The notes under the pieces were generated by a model. The model searched no databases. It was not told the DNA's origin and saw nothing but the letters and a program-made list of their open reading frames with translations. 64,000 nucleotides of DNA from JAIRQK01 sp047974135 (GTDB lineage: Bacteria; Campylobacterota; Campylobacteria; Campylobacterales; Campylobacteraceae), in the NCBI GenBank assembly GCA_047974135.1, contig JBKECC010000082.1, forward strand, positions 1 to 64,000, read 5' to 3'. Each line of letters opens with the position of its first letter. The first letter of the stretch is position 1. Made by a program: the position numbers and the translations under genes. Positions 27,017 through 36,099 of this stretch are shown here, in pieces.

Positions 27017-28282
27017 ATGAAGTTTTCAAAACTCATAGCAGCTTCTGCTTTGGTTGTGTTTGGTGTATGCGCACAAGCTGCGGATACTATCAAGGTTGGT
27101 GTTTTACACTCACTTTCAGGAACGATGGCTATTTCTGAAACAACATTAAAAGATACAGTTTTAATGCTTGTAGAAGAACAAAATAAAAAAGGTGGACTAC
27201 TAGGCAAAAAACTAGAAGCAGTTGTAGTTGACCCAGCTTCAAACTGGCCACTTTTTGCTGAAAAAGCAAGAGAGCTTTTAACAAAAGATAAAGTTGATGT
27301 TATCTTTGGTGCTTGGACATCTGTTTCAAGAAAGTCTGTTTTACCAGTAGTTGAAGAGTTAAATGGTTTGATGTTTTACCCTGTTCAATACGAAGGCGAA
27401 GAGTCATCTAAAAACATTTTCTATACCGGTGCTGCTCCAAACCAACAAGCAATCCCTGCAGTTGATTACTTAATGAATGATGTTGGCGTTACAAGATGGG
27501 TTCTTGCTGGAACTGACTATGTATATCCAAGAACTACAAATAAAATCTTAGAAGTTTACTTAAAATCAAAGGGTGTCAAGCCAGAAGATATTATGATTAA
27601 CTACACTCCATTTGGTCACTCTGACTGGCAAAATATAGTAAGCGATATCAAAAAATTTGGTAGTGCTGGTAAGAAAACAGCTGTTGTTTCAACAATCAAC
27701 GGTGATGCAAACGTTCCTTTTTATAAAGAGTTAGCAAATCAAGGTGTAAAAGCTGAAGATATTCCTGTTATCGCATTTTCAGTAGGTGAAGAAGAGTTAG
27801 CTGGTATTGACACAAAACCACTAGTTGGACACTTAGCTGCATGGAACTACTTCCAAAGTGTAAAATCTCCTGCAAACACAGCTTTTATTAAAGAGTGGAA
27901 AACATTTATAAAAGACAATAAAAGAGTTACAAACGACCCAATGGAAGCAACATATATCGGCTTTAATATGTGGGTAAAAGCAGTTGAAAAAGCTGGAACT
28001 ACAAATGTAGATAAAGTTTTAGATGCAATCGTTGGCGTAAGTGTTCCAAACCTAAGTGGCGGCACTTCAACAATGCTTAAAAACCACCATATCACAAAAC
28101 CAGTGTTAATCGGTGAAATTCAAGAAGATGGTCAATTTGAAATCGTTTGGGAAACAAAAGGTTTAGTTCCTGGCGATGCATGGAGCGATTTCCTTCCTGA
28201 GAGTAAAGACTTAGATGCTGATTGGACAAAACCTATCTTTTGTGGAAGCTACAATACAAAAACAAAAACTTGTTCAAAATAA
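27017..28282 (+). CDS. urtA: Urea ABC transporter substrate-binding protein
   Basis: A 421-residue periplasmic binding protein. Signal peptide about 1-22 (ending CAQAA). Then IKVGVLHSLSGTMAISE, DPASNWPLFAEKARELL, the UrtA-type FGAWTSVSRKSVLPV and MFYPVQYEGEE, and a Cys-containing C-terminus (FCGSYNTKTKTC). This matches UrtA rather than branched-chain amino-acid binding proteins. GGGGGA precedes the ATG. It heads urtABCDE and is followed by an intercistronic hairpin, consistent with binding protein made in excess. Confidence 0.95.
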   Translation: MKFSKLIAASALVVFGVCAQAADTIKVGVLHSLSGTMAISETTLKDTVLMLVEEQNKKGGLLGKKLEAVVVDPASNWPLFAEKARELLTKDKVDVIFGAWTSVSRKSVLPVVEELNGLMFYPVQYEGEESSKNIFYTGAAPNQQAIPAVDYLMNDVGVTRWVLAGTDYVYPRTTNKILEVYLKSKGVKPEDIMINYTPFGHSDWQNIVSDIKKFGSAGKKTAVVSTINGDANVPFYKELANQGVKAEDIPVIAFSVGEEELAGIDTKPLVGHLAAWNYFQSVKSPANTAFIKEWKTFIKDNKRVTNDPMEATYIGFNMWVKAVEKAGTTNVDKVLDAIVGVSVPNLSGGTSTMLKNHHITKPVLIGEIQEDGQFEIVWETKGLVPGDAWSDFLPESKDLDADWTKPIFCGSYNTKTKTCSK

Positions 28283-28290
28283 ACAAACCT

Positions 28291-28320
28291 AAGCAGGGAT
28301 GATTTTCCCTGCTTTATCTT
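28291..28320 (+). terminator. Intercistronic hairpin between urtA and urtB
   Basis: A 9-bp perfect stem AAGCAGGGA (28291-28299) / TCCCTGCTT (28306-28314) with a 6-nt loop, followed by TATCTTT. A partial rho-independent terminator or 3' stabiliser here would explain more UrtA than permease, a common arrangement in ABC operons. Confidence 0.7.
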
Positions 28321-28334
28321 TAAGGTTAAACATA

Positions 28335-29906
28335 ATGAGACTGATAAAAATTTTATTGCTTAATTTATTAATGATTACATTCTGCTTTTCAAATAGCAGT
28401 TTTGAAGATGAATCAAAAGAGTTAATTAGCGCAAATTTTATAAACAAAGAATTGATTATTAATAAGTTATCGCAAGATTATAAGGATGACAAAAAAGTAG
28501 AAAATCTACTAACAAATATGTTAGCTGGAAATCTTTACTCATTAAGTGATAGCCTTGTATATGAAGAGAAAAGCAAATACTTTGATTTAAGTGGTGTTGA
28601 GCTTTTACATGTAAACATAGATGAGTTAAAGAAAATAACCATAAATAATAAATTGCGTGGAACTATCCGTTCAAATCTTGTGGTTATAAATCTAACTTCA
28701 AGCGATGACAAAGTAAGACTGAAAGCCGCAAAAGATTTACTTGCAAACATAAATGAAGATAGTTTAGCTCTTATAGAGACAGCACTTAAGAGTGAAAAAA
28801 ACTCTAAAGTGTCTGACGTTTTGCATGAAGGGTTAGATATATTAAATGCCAAATATTTAACTGGCGAGAAACAACTTGACGCCATAAATAACCTTGGTGA
28901 TTACCTTTCACCTCAGGCTCTACAAGTTTTAAATGAGTTAAAAGATTCAAGCGATGAAGCAGTAAAAAATGCAGCAATAGAGTCTATAACTTCTATAGAA
29001 CATTCAAAGAAGTTTTACTCATTTTTGGAGACATTTTTCTTTGGACTAAGCGCAGGCTCTGTACTTTTGCTTGCTGCTATGGGACTTGCTATAACTTTTG
29101 GAGTTATGAAAGTGATAAATATGGCTCATGGCGAACTTATAATGCTTGGAGCTTATACAACTTACACAGTTCAACAATTAATGCCAAACTTTATAGGAGC
29201 TTCAATCATCGTCTCCATTCCGTTAGCGTTTTTAGTTAGTGCGTTAGTTGGTATTTTAATTGAACGTCTTGTTATAAGACATTTATACAAAAGACCTCTT
29301 GAAGCACTTCTTGCTACTTTTGGTATAAGCCTTATCTTGCAACAGCTTGTTCGTAGTATCTACTCACCACTAAACAAAGAGGTAAAAACTCCAGAGTGGT
29401 TAAGTGGTTCGTTAGAGATAAACAATGTTTTATCGCTAACATACAACAGGCTTTATATCATCATATTTGCTCTGATCGTCTTTGCATTTTTACTTTTTGT
29501 TATGAAGAAAACGTCTTTAGGATTAAAAGTACGTGCTGTTTCGCAAAATAGAAATATGGCAAAAGCGATGGGAATAAAAACAGAATGGATTGACGCTCTC
29601 ACCTTTGGTATAGGCTCTGGCATCGCTGGAGTTGCCGGAGTTGCACTTAGCCAGCTAACAAACGTTGGACCAAATCTTGGACAAGCGTATATAGTTGACT
29701 CATTTATGGTTGTTGTATTTGGTGGAGTTGGAAACTTGTGGGGAACACTTATAGCAGCACTAAGCCTTGGAGAGATTTCAAAGATTATAGAGCCTATAAG
29801 TGGAGCGGTGTTAGCAAAAGTTTTAATTTTGATTTTCGTGATTATATTTATACAAAAAAGGCCTCGTGGATTGTTTCCACAAAAAGGCCGTGATGCTGAG
29901 GATTGA
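28335..29906 (+). CDS. urtB: Urea ABC transporter permease UrtB
   Basis: A 523-residue LivH-type permease with the long N-terminal periplasmic region typical of UrtB. A signal-like helix (about 1-20) is followed by a soluble helical region to about residue 225, with a HEAT-like DEAVKNAAIESI, then eight or so transmembrane helices. I chose ATG 28335 (TAAGG about 10 nt upstream). The in-frame ATG 28299 falls in the stem of the urtA terminator. A palindrome at 28605 encodes LHVN. Overlaps urtC by 4 nt. Confidence 0.95.
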   Translation: MRLIKILLLNLLMITFCFSNSSFEDESKELISANFINKELIINKLSQDYKDDKKVENLLTNMLAGNLYSLSDSLVYEEKSKYFDLSGVELLHVNIDELKKITINNKLRGTIRSNLVVINLTSSDDKVRLKAAKDLLANINEDSLALIETALKSEKNSKVSDVLHEGLDILNAKYLTGEKQLDAINNLGDYLSPQALQVLNELKDSSDEAVKNAAIESITSIEHSKKFYSFLETFFFGLSAGSVLLLAAMGLAITFGVMKVINMAHGELIMLGAYTTYTVQQLMPNFIGASIIVSIPLAFLVSALVGILIERLVIRHLYKRPLEALLATFGISLILQQLVRSIYSPLNKEVKTPEWLSGSLEINNVLSLTYNRLYIIIFALIVFAFLLFVMKKTSLGLKVRAVSQNRNMAKAMGIKTEWIDALTFGIGSGIAGVAGVALSQLTNVGPNLGQAYIVDSFMVVVFGGVGNLWGTLIAALSLGEISKIIEPISGAVLAKVLILIFVIIFIQKRPRGLFPQKGRDAED

Positions 29907-30937
29907 TTGAGATGAAAAGAGAGCCTATTTTATTAAAATTATACAAAAGTGACAGAGGCGGAGTTATGGTTCTTACCTCTTTGTTTATTTTTGTTATGCT
30001 TATATCTTTTTGTAATTTGGTAGTGCCTGCTGGTTCGGTTTTTCATGTATCAACCTTTACGGTTACCATCATAGGAAAGTATTTAGCTTTTGCACTTTTA
30101 GCCTTAGCGCTTGACCTTGTTTGGGGTTATGTTGGGATTTTAAGTTTGGGGCATGGCGTGTTTTTTGCACTTGGTGGATATGCTATGGGCATGTATTTAA
30201 TGCGTCAAATAGGTGATCGTGGAGTTTACTCAAATCCTGAATTGCCAGATTTTATGGTTTTTATGGGATACAAAGATTTGCCTTGGTTTTGGTATGGTTT
30301 TGACAATCCTATTTTTACTTTTGTAATGATTGGTTTGGTTCCAGGCATTTTGGCTTTTATATTTGGTTTTTTTGCATTTCGTTCTCGTGTTACAGGAGTT
30401 TATCTCTCTATCATAACTCAAGCACTAACTTACGCATTTATGTTAGCGTTTTTTAGAAACGATATGGGTTTTGGTGGAAACAATGGACTTACAGATTTTA
30501 AAGATATATTAGGATTTAACCTTCAAAGTGATGGCACAAGAGTTGGACTTTTGATACTATCATTTATCATGCTTTTGCTTGGTTATCTTGTTTGTAAGTT
30601 TATAGTAAACTCAAGACTTGGTAGAGTTATAACCTCTATAAAGACAAGCGAAAGTCGTGTGCGATTTTTAGGATATAGAGTTGAACAGTATAAACTTTTT
30701 ATATTTGTTGTCTCAGCTGTGTTAGCAGGTATTGCGGGTGCACTTTATGTTCCTCAGGTAGGTATCATAAATCCAAACCTTTTTGCTCCACTTTTTTCTA
30801 TTGAGATAGTTATTTGGGTGGCGATAGGTGGACGAGGAACTCTTTATGGAGCAATCATCGGAGCGTTTGTTGTAAACTTTGCAAGCACATACTTCACATC
30901 AGCATTTCCTGAAGTTTGGTTGTATGCTCTTGGTTGA
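29903..30937 (+). CDS. urtC: Urea ABC transporter permease UrtC (in-frame stop near 3' end)
   Basis: A LivM-type permease of about 344 residues as called, with ten or so hydrophobic segments and the family motif LSLGHGVFFALGGYAMGMYLMR (about 76-97). The frame reaches TGA at 30935-30937 after WLYALG, but the same frame continues LFVLVTLFLPQGIAGILPKI, the expected UrtC/LivM C-terminus. It ends at 31045, overlapping the urtD ATG by 4 nt. The intact gene would have been 380 residues. The stop is a mutation or sequence error, probably from a Gly codon. Confidence 0.9.
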   Translation: MIEMKREPILLKLYKSDRGGVMVLTSLFIFVMLISFCNLVVPAGSVFHVSTFTVTIIGKYLAFALLALALDLVWGYVGILSLGHGVFFALGGYAMGMYLMRQIGDRGVYSNPELPDFMVFMGYKDLPWFWYGFDNPIFTFVMIGLVPGILAFIFGFFAFRSRVTGVYLSIITQALTYAFMLAFFRNDMGFGGNNGLTDFKDILGFNLQSDGTRVGLLILSFIMLLLGYLVCKFIVNSRLGRVITSIKTSESRVRFLGYRVEQYKLFIFVVSAVLAGIAGALYVPQVGIINPNLFAPLFSIEIVIWVAIGGRGTLYGAIIGAFVVNFASTYFTSAFPEVWLYALG

Positions 30938-31045
30938 TTGTTTGTTCTTGTTACCTTGTTTTTACCACAAGGAATCGCAGGGATTTTACCAAAAATAAAA
31001 CTATTTTTAAAAAGTAGAAGTTTACAACAAGGAGCTACAAAATGA
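30935..31045 (+). other. Severed 3' end of urtC
   Basis: In-frame continuation of urtC after TGA 30935: 35 sense codons ending in TGA 31043-31045, which overlaps ATG 31042 of urtD. Sequence similarity to LivM-type C-termini and the restored ATGA overlap show it was coding until recently. Confidence 0.75.
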
Positions 31046-31818
31046 AGATAAATCCAGAATTTTTAGGTAGCTTTATAAAAGGAAATCGTATCTTACTTGT
31101 TGATAACGTTAGTGTTAGTTTTGATGGTTTTAAAGCCCTAAACTCACTCTCTTTAGCTATTGATTATTGTGAGCTTAGATGCATTATCGGTGCAAATGGT
31201 GCAGGAAAAAGCACTATGATGGATGTTATAACAGGAAAAACAAAGCCAGATAACGGAGAAGTAGTTTTTGGAAAAAACGTAAATTTGTTAGAACTTGATG
31301 AGCCAACCATCGCAGAGCTTGGAATCGGCAGAAAGTTTCAAAAACCAACTGTTTTTAGCGATTTAAGTGTTTTTGAAAATTTAGAACTTGCAATGGCTGA
31401 TGATAAAAGATTTAGAAAGACACTGTTTGCAAAGTTAAAATACTCACAAAGAGACAGAATCGAAGAGACGATGAATCTTGTAGGGTTAAAAGATTTTTAT
31501 AAATGTGAAGCAGGTATACTCTCACACGGACAAAAACAGTGGCTTGAGATTGGAATGCTTATCATGCAAAATCCAAAAATCATGTTAGTGGATGAGCCAG
31601 TTGCTGGTATGACACCTGCAGAGGTTGAAAAAACGGGAGAGATTTTAAAAGAACTTTCAAAAACAAGCTCCGTTGTTGTGGTTGAACACGATATGGAATT
31701 TATAAGAAGTTTGGCTTCAAAGGTAACCGTTTTACATGAGGGTTCAGTGCTAGCAGAGGGTTCAATGCAAAGCATTCAAAACAATGAAAAAGTAAGAAAA
31801 GTTTATTTAGGCGAGTAG
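31042..31818 (+). CDS. urtD: Urea ABC transporter ATP-binding protein UrtD
   Basis: A 258-residue ABC ATPase (LivG type). Walker A GANGAGKS (50-57), Q-loop GRKFQKPTVF, signature LSHGQKQWLEIG, Walker B IMLVDEPVAGM, and switch His in VVVEHDMEF. It powers urea import with UrtE. AAGGAG lies 9 nt before the ATG. Confidence 0.95.
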   Translation: MKINPEFLGSFIKGNRILLVDNVSVSFDGFKALNSLSLAIDYCELRCIIGANGAGKSTMMDVITGKTKPDNGEVVFGKNVNLLELDEPTIAELGIGRKFQKPTVFSDLSVFENLELAMADDKRFRKTLFAKLKYSQRDRIEETMNLVGLKDFYKCEAGILSHGQKQWLEIGMLIMQNPKIMLVDEPVAGMTPAEVEKTGEILKELSKTSSVVVVEHDMEFIRSLASKVTVLHEGSVLAEGSMQSIQNNEKVRKVYLGE

Positions 31819-31820
31819 AT

Positions 31821-32516
31821 ATGTTTAAAGTAGAAAAAATAAATCAGTATTATGGACAAAGCCACACATTAAGAGATGTAAGTTTTGAGTTAGAGCGTGC
31901 AAAATGTACTTGCTTGATGGGAAGAAACGGAGTTGGAAAAACCACATTTTGTAAAGTCGCTATGGGACTTTTAGATATAAAAAGTGGTGGGATATTTTTT
32001 GAAGACAAAGATATCTCAAAACTCTCAGCTGTAAAAAGAGCATCTTTGGGAATTGGCTATGTACCTCAAGGAAGAGAGATTTTCTCATCTCTAAGTGTAA
32101 AAGAAAATTTAGAGATTGGAGTAATGGGAAATAGACACAAGATAAAAAACGTACCAGAAAAGGTATATGAACTTTTCCCTGTTTTAAAAGATATGCAAAA
32201 CAGAAAAGGCGGAGATCTCTCGGGCGGACAACAACAACAATTGGCCATCGGACGCGCTCTTTGTATTGACCCTGTGATGCTTATCTTAGATGAACCAAGT
32301 GAGGGTATTCAACCAAATATCGTTGCACAAATCGGAGATGTTATAGATTATCTAACAAAAGAAGAGAAGATAACAGTTTTACTTATTGAGCAAAAACTGC
32401 CATTTGCAAGAAAACATGGAGATAACTTTTTTATCATGGATAGAGGTAGCATCATGGCAAAAGGCGAGATGAGTAAGCTTAGCGATGCTGTTATAAAAGA
32501 GTTTTTGTCGGTGTAA
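31821..32516 (+). CDS. urtE: Urea ABC transporter ATP-binding protein UrtE
   Basis: A 231-residue ABC ATPase (LivF type). Walker A GRNGVGKT (34-41), Q-loop YVPQGREIF, signature LSGGQQQQLAIGRAL, Walker B LILDEPSEGIQP. Two bases after urtD; the urease genes begin 1 base after its stop, so uptake and hydrolysis are one transcription unit. Confidence 0.95.
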   Translation: MFKVEKINQYYGQSHTLRDVSFELERAKCTCLMGRNGVGKTTFCKVAMGLLDIKSGGIFFEDKDISKLSAVKRASLGIGYVPQGREIFSSLSVKENLEIGVMGNRHKIKNVPEKVYELFPVLKDMQNRKGGDLSGGQQQQLAIGRALCIDPVMLILDEPSEGIQPNIVAQIGDVIDYLTKEEKITVLLIEQKLPFARKHGDNFFIMDRGSIMAKGEMSKLSDAVIKEFLSV

Positions 32517-32517
32517 A

Positions 32518-33267
32518 ATGAGTTTATCTTTTGGGTTTGATAACAATATATTTTCGCTTAACAAAGTAAGTTTGCCAAGTAGATACTACTACTTTAAAGA
32601 GAAGCAAAACTACGTAAAACTCGTGAGTGTTGGGGAAGGACTTTTTCCAAAAGATAAGATAAATAACACTATAAAACTAACAAACTCATCGTTAGTGTTA
32701 GCAAGCGAAAGCGCTACAAAAGTTTATAAAAGTAGTGAGCATTTTGCTATAAATAGATTTGATTTTGAACTTCAAAACTCTAATCTAGAGTTTTTAAATG
32801 ATGAACTTATTTTGTTTAAAAATTCAAAATTATTACAATTTTTTTCTCTTAATTTTGATGAAAATTCAACCTTTTTTTATACTGATTTGTTAAGCAGTGG
32901 AAGAAGTTTTGAGAATTATGATTTTTCATCTTTACATGTAAAGAATAAATTCCTACATAACGGCATTTTAGAGTATTTAGAAGAGTATGAGATTGGTGGA
33001 AATGAAGTCAAAAAATACTTAGAAGATTTCTCACTTGACAAAAGACTTTTTGCAAAGGTTTATGTAAAGATAAAAAATAGTGAAAGCTTTACATGTAAAC
33101 TTTTACATGTAAATGTAAATTCCTATGAATATACGCAAAACAAAGCATTTTTAATAGTTTTAGTAAGTGGAGAGACTATAGGCGATTTAAAGTCAAAGAT
33201 AAAAGAGATTTGGAAGATTTATAGAGAAGAGTCTGGTTTAAAAGAGTTTGATTTAGGAAAGTTTTAG
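32518..33267 (+). CDS. ureD: Urease accessory protein UreD (UreH)
   Basis: A 249-residue scaffold of the urease maturation complex (UreD-UreF-UreG) that loads nickel. The family pattern is weak but visible: TKVYKSSEHFAINRFDFEL, and the position just upstream of the structural genes supports it. It holds three palindromes (32932, 33089, 33103), the densest cluster in the window; the last two are 4 bp apart in different frames (FTCK, then LHVN). Confidence 0.88.
   Translation: MSLSFGFDNNIFSLNKVSLPSRYYYFKEKQNYVKLVSVGEGLFPKDKINNTIKLTNSSLVLASESATKVYKSSEHFAINRFDFELQNSNLEFLNDELILFKNSKLLQFFSLNFDENSTFFYTDLLSSGRSFENYDFSSLHVKNKFLHNGILEYLEEYEIGGNEVKKYLEDFSLDKRLFAKVYVKIKNSESFTCKLLHVNVNSYEYTQNKAFLIVLVSGETIGDLKSKIKEIWKIYREESGLKEFDLGKF
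33089..33112. repeat. Tandem pair of TTACATGTAA inside ureD
   Basis: Two exact palindromes at 33089-33098 and 33103-33112, 4 bp apart, followed by AATGTAAA. They encode FTCK and LHVN in successive codons of ureD, so the DNA sequence and not the protein is repeated. Confidence 0.85.
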
Positions 33268-33277
33268 AGGAGTTTTT

Positions 33278-33952
33278 ATGTTTTTAACTAAACGCGAACA
33301 AGAAAAATTGATGATTTATACAGCTGCAAAACTCTCATTAGAGAGAAAAGCAAGAGGTTTAAAACTAAATTATCCAGAAGCAGTTGCCATTATTAGTCAC
33401 TTCATCATCGAAGGTGCAAGAGATGGTAAAAGTGTTAGTGAACTTATGAGTAGTGCTACAAAGATTTTAAACAGAGACGATGTGCTTGACGGGGTTGCCT
33501 ACATGCTTGACATGGTGCAAGTTGAAGCAACTTTTGAAGATGGCACAAAACTTGTTAGTGTTCATCACCCAATCCCTGTAGATGAAGATAATGAGATAGG
33601 CGGATACATCATAGAAGATGGTGAGATAGAGTTAAATGAAAACAGAAACACTATAACCATCGAAGTTGAAAATAGAGGCGATAGACCAGTACAAATTGGC
33701 TCGCATTATCACTTTTTTGAAGTAAACAAATATCTCTATTTTGATAGAAAAAAAGCTTATGGTATGAGACTTGATGTCCCTTCTGGAACCTCTGTTAGAT
33801 TTGAGCCGGGTTCCCACAAGAAAGTCTCACTCATACCGTACAGTGGCAAAAGATTTATAAGCGGATTTAACGGTTTAGTTGAAGGGTTTTTGGATGATGA
33901 AGCTGTAAAGCAAAAAGCCTTGTTAAATTTAAAAACATTTCTAGAGGAGTAA
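33278..33952 (+). CDS. ureA: Urease gamma-beta fused subunit
   Basis: A 224-residue fusion of the gamma (about 1-100, LTKREQEKLMIYTAAKLS ... YPEAVAIISHFIIEGARDG) and beta (about 105-220, GGYIIEDGEIELNEN ... VQIGSHYHFFEVN) subunits. This is the arrangement known from Helicobacter and other Campylobacterota, where it is called UreA. It assembles with UreC in the cytoplasm. Confidence 0.95.
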   Translation: MFLTKREQEKLMIYTAAKLSLERKARGLKLNYPEAVAIISHFIIEGARDGKSVSELMSSATKILNRDDVLDGVAYMLDMVQVEATFEDGTKLVSVHHPIPVDEDNEIGGYIIEDGEIELNENRNTITIEVENRGDRPVQIGSHYHFFEVNKYLYFDRKKAYGMRLDVPSGTSVRFEPGSHKKVSLIPYSGKRFISGFNGLVEGFLDDEAVKQKALLNLKTFLEE

Positions 33953-33957
33953 GTTCT

Positions 33958-35655
33958 ATGAAAATCTCAAAAACAAAATACGCTTCTATGTATGGACCCA
34001 CTATAAACGATAGATTTAGACTCTCTGACACAAGTTTGATTGCAAGAATAGAGAAAGATTTCACGCTTTATGGTGAAGAGAGTAAATTTGGTGGTGGAAA
34101 AACTATCCGTGATGGCATGAGTCAATCTCCAACTTGCCAAGAAGGGGCAGATTTAATCTTAACTAACGCTATCATCATCGACTACACAGGGATTTATAAA
34201 GCTGATATCGCAATAAAAAATGGCAAGATAAGTGCTATTGGAAAATCAGGAAATCCAAACATAACAGACGGCATAACAGAAGGCATGGAAATTGGTGCAA
34301 ACACAGAGATTTTATCTTGTGAAGGAAAAATCATCACAGCTGGAGGCATCGATACACACATACACTTTATATCGCCAGAACAGATAGATGAAGCTTTGTC
34401 TTCCGGGGTTACGACTATGTTTGGTGGAGGAACTGGACCAAATACTGGAACAAATGCCACTACTTGTACGCCAGGAGCTTGGAATTTGCACAAAATGATG
34501 CAAAGTGTGGATAACATCCCACTAAACTTTGGTTTTATGGGAAAAGGAAACAGTAGTTCAGGTGAAGCATTAAAAGTGCAGATAAAAGCAGGGGCTTGTG
34601 GCTTAAAACTTCATGAAGATTGGGGTTCAACTCCAAAAGCCATAGATACATGTTTGGGTATCGCTGATGAGTTTGATGTTCAAGTTGCGATTCACACAGA
34701 TACTTTAAATGAGGCTGGATTTGTAGATAGTACCATTGATTCATTTAAAAACAGAATTATCCACACTTTTCACAGCGAGGGTGCAGGAGGTGGACACGCA
34801 CCAGATATCATGAAAGTTGTTGGACTTAAAAATATCCTACCTTCATCAACAAATCCAACCTTGCCTTACACAAAAAATACCATAGAAGAGCACCTTGATA
34901 TGCTGATGGTTTGTCATCACTTAAGTCCAAAAATCCCTGAAGATGTGAGTTTTGCAGAGAGTAGAATAAGAGGAAAAACCATAGCCGCAGAAGATGTGCT
35001 TCATGACATTGGTGCTATCTCTATAACAAGTTCTGACTCACAAGCTATGGGAAGAGTTGGCGAAGTTATAATTAGAACTTGGCAGGTTGCAGACTCCATG
35101 AAAAAACAACGCGGGAAACTTGACATTGACACATATAAAGATGACAATAACCGCATAAAAAGATATATCGCAAAATACACTATAAACCCTGCAATCGCTT
35201 GTGGGATAGATGAGATTGTTGGAAGTGTAGAAGTTGGCAAAATGGCGGATTTAGTTTTGTGGAATAGGGCATTTTTTGGAGTAAAACCAGAAATCATCAT
35301 AAAAGGCGGATTTATAGCTCTTTCAATCATGGGAGATTCAAATGCTTCTATACCAACTCCTGAGCCAAATCTATATAGAAAAATGTTTGGAAGTTTAGGA
35401 AAAGCAGCTGCAAATTCGAGCGTACTTTTTACATCAAAATATGCAAAAGAAAACAACACTTTACCAAAGTTAGATAAAAAAATTGTAGCAGTAAAAAACA
35501 CAAGAAATATCTCAAAAGAAAATATGAAATTAAATAACTTCACAGGCGATATAAAGATAGATAGCGAGAGTTATGATGTGTATGTAAATGGTGAACTTAT
35601 AGTTTCAAACTTTGTAGATGAGGTTCCACTCGCACGCCGTTATTTTCTATTTTAA
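33958..35655 (+). CDS. ureC: Urease alpha (catalytic) subunit
   Basis: A 565-residue nickel amidohydrolase converting urea to ammonia and carbamate. Metal and catalytic residues are all present: HIHF (about 133-135), the carbamylated Lys in CGLKLHEDWG (about 215), AIHTDTLNEAGF, HTFHSEGAGGGHAPD, the flap CHHLS and the Ni-binding Asp in SSDSQAMGRVGE. This corresponds to UreB in Helicobacter naming. No signs of damage. Confidence 0.97.
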   Translation: MKISKTKYASMYGPTINDRFRLSDTSLIARIEKDFTLYGEESKFGGGKTIRDGMSQSPTCQEGADLILTNAIIIDYTGIYKADIAIKNGKISAIGKSGNPNITDGITEGMEIGANTEILSCEGKIITAGGIDTHIHFISPEQIDEALSSGVTTMFGGGTGPNTGTNATTCTPGAWNLHKMMQSVDNIPLNFGFMGKGNSSSGEALKVQIKAGACGLKLHEDWGSTPKAIDTCLGIADEFDVQVAIHTDTLNEAGFVDSTIDSFKNRIIHTFHSEGAGGGHAPDIMKVVGLKNILPSSTNPTLPYTKNTIEEHLDMLMVCHHLSPKIPEDVSFAESRIRGKTIAAEDVLHDIGAISITSSDSQAMGRVGEVIIRTWQVADSMKKQRGKLDIDTYKDDNNRIKRYIAKYTINPAIACGIDEIVGSVEVGKMADLVLWNRAFFGVKPEIIIKGGFIALSIMGDSNASIPTPEPNLYRKMFGSLGKAAANSSVLFTSKYAKENNTLPKLDKKIVAVKNTRNISKENMKLNNFTGDIKIDSESYDVYVNGELIVSNFVDEVPLARRYFLF

Positions 35656-35664
35656 GGATCAAAA

Positions 35665-36099
35665 GTGATAAAAAAAGTTGTTAAACTAAACACAAAAGAA
35701 CATGCAAGCGACAGCGTTGAACTCTCTTGGTTTGATATGCACAAACCAAACCTAACTGCCATAACACAAAAAGGCGTTGAGTTCATAGTAAAAGTAAAAG
35801 GCTCACACTTACATGTAAACGATATTTTAGTTTGTGATGATGGTTACGCTATAGCTATAAACAGGGCACACGATGATGTTTATATCTTAGAGTTTAAAGA
35901 TGCTCTTTTATTTGCAAAAACAGCTTACGAGATAGGAAATAGACACCAACCAATCAATATAGAAAACAACAAAATCACAGCACTTCAAGACTTAAGCATA
36001 GAAGATATCATCTTAAATCTTGAGCGAGATGAAAGTGTAAGCGTGGCAAAAACTAAAACATTTTTTAAGTCAAATGCAAAAGCGTCACACTCACACTAA
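35665..36099 (+). CDS. ureE: Urease accessory protein UreE
   Basis: A 144-residue nickel metallochaperone. The core has YEIGNRHQPINIENN, with the conserved nickel His, and the short tail ends SHSH rather than a long His-rich run. GTG start. Its last 26 bases overlap ureF. A palindrome at 35809 encodes LHVN. Confidence 0.9.
   Translation: MIKKVVKLNTKEHASDSVELSWFDMHKPNLTAITQKGVEFIVKVKGSHLHVNDILVCDDGYAIAINRAHDDVYILEFKDALLFAKTAYEIGNRHQPINIENNKITALQDLSIEDIILNLERDESVSVAKTKTFFKSNAKASHSH

Noticed and set aside
28299..28334. Earlier ATG start for urtB at 28299
   Set aside because: It lies in the stem of the urtA terminator, has no ribosome site and adds 12 residues before a normal signal-like N-terminus.
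33278..33952. UreAB as an accidental gene fusion or assembly error
   Set aside because: A fused gamma-beta subunit is the normal state in Helicobacter and other Campylobacterota.
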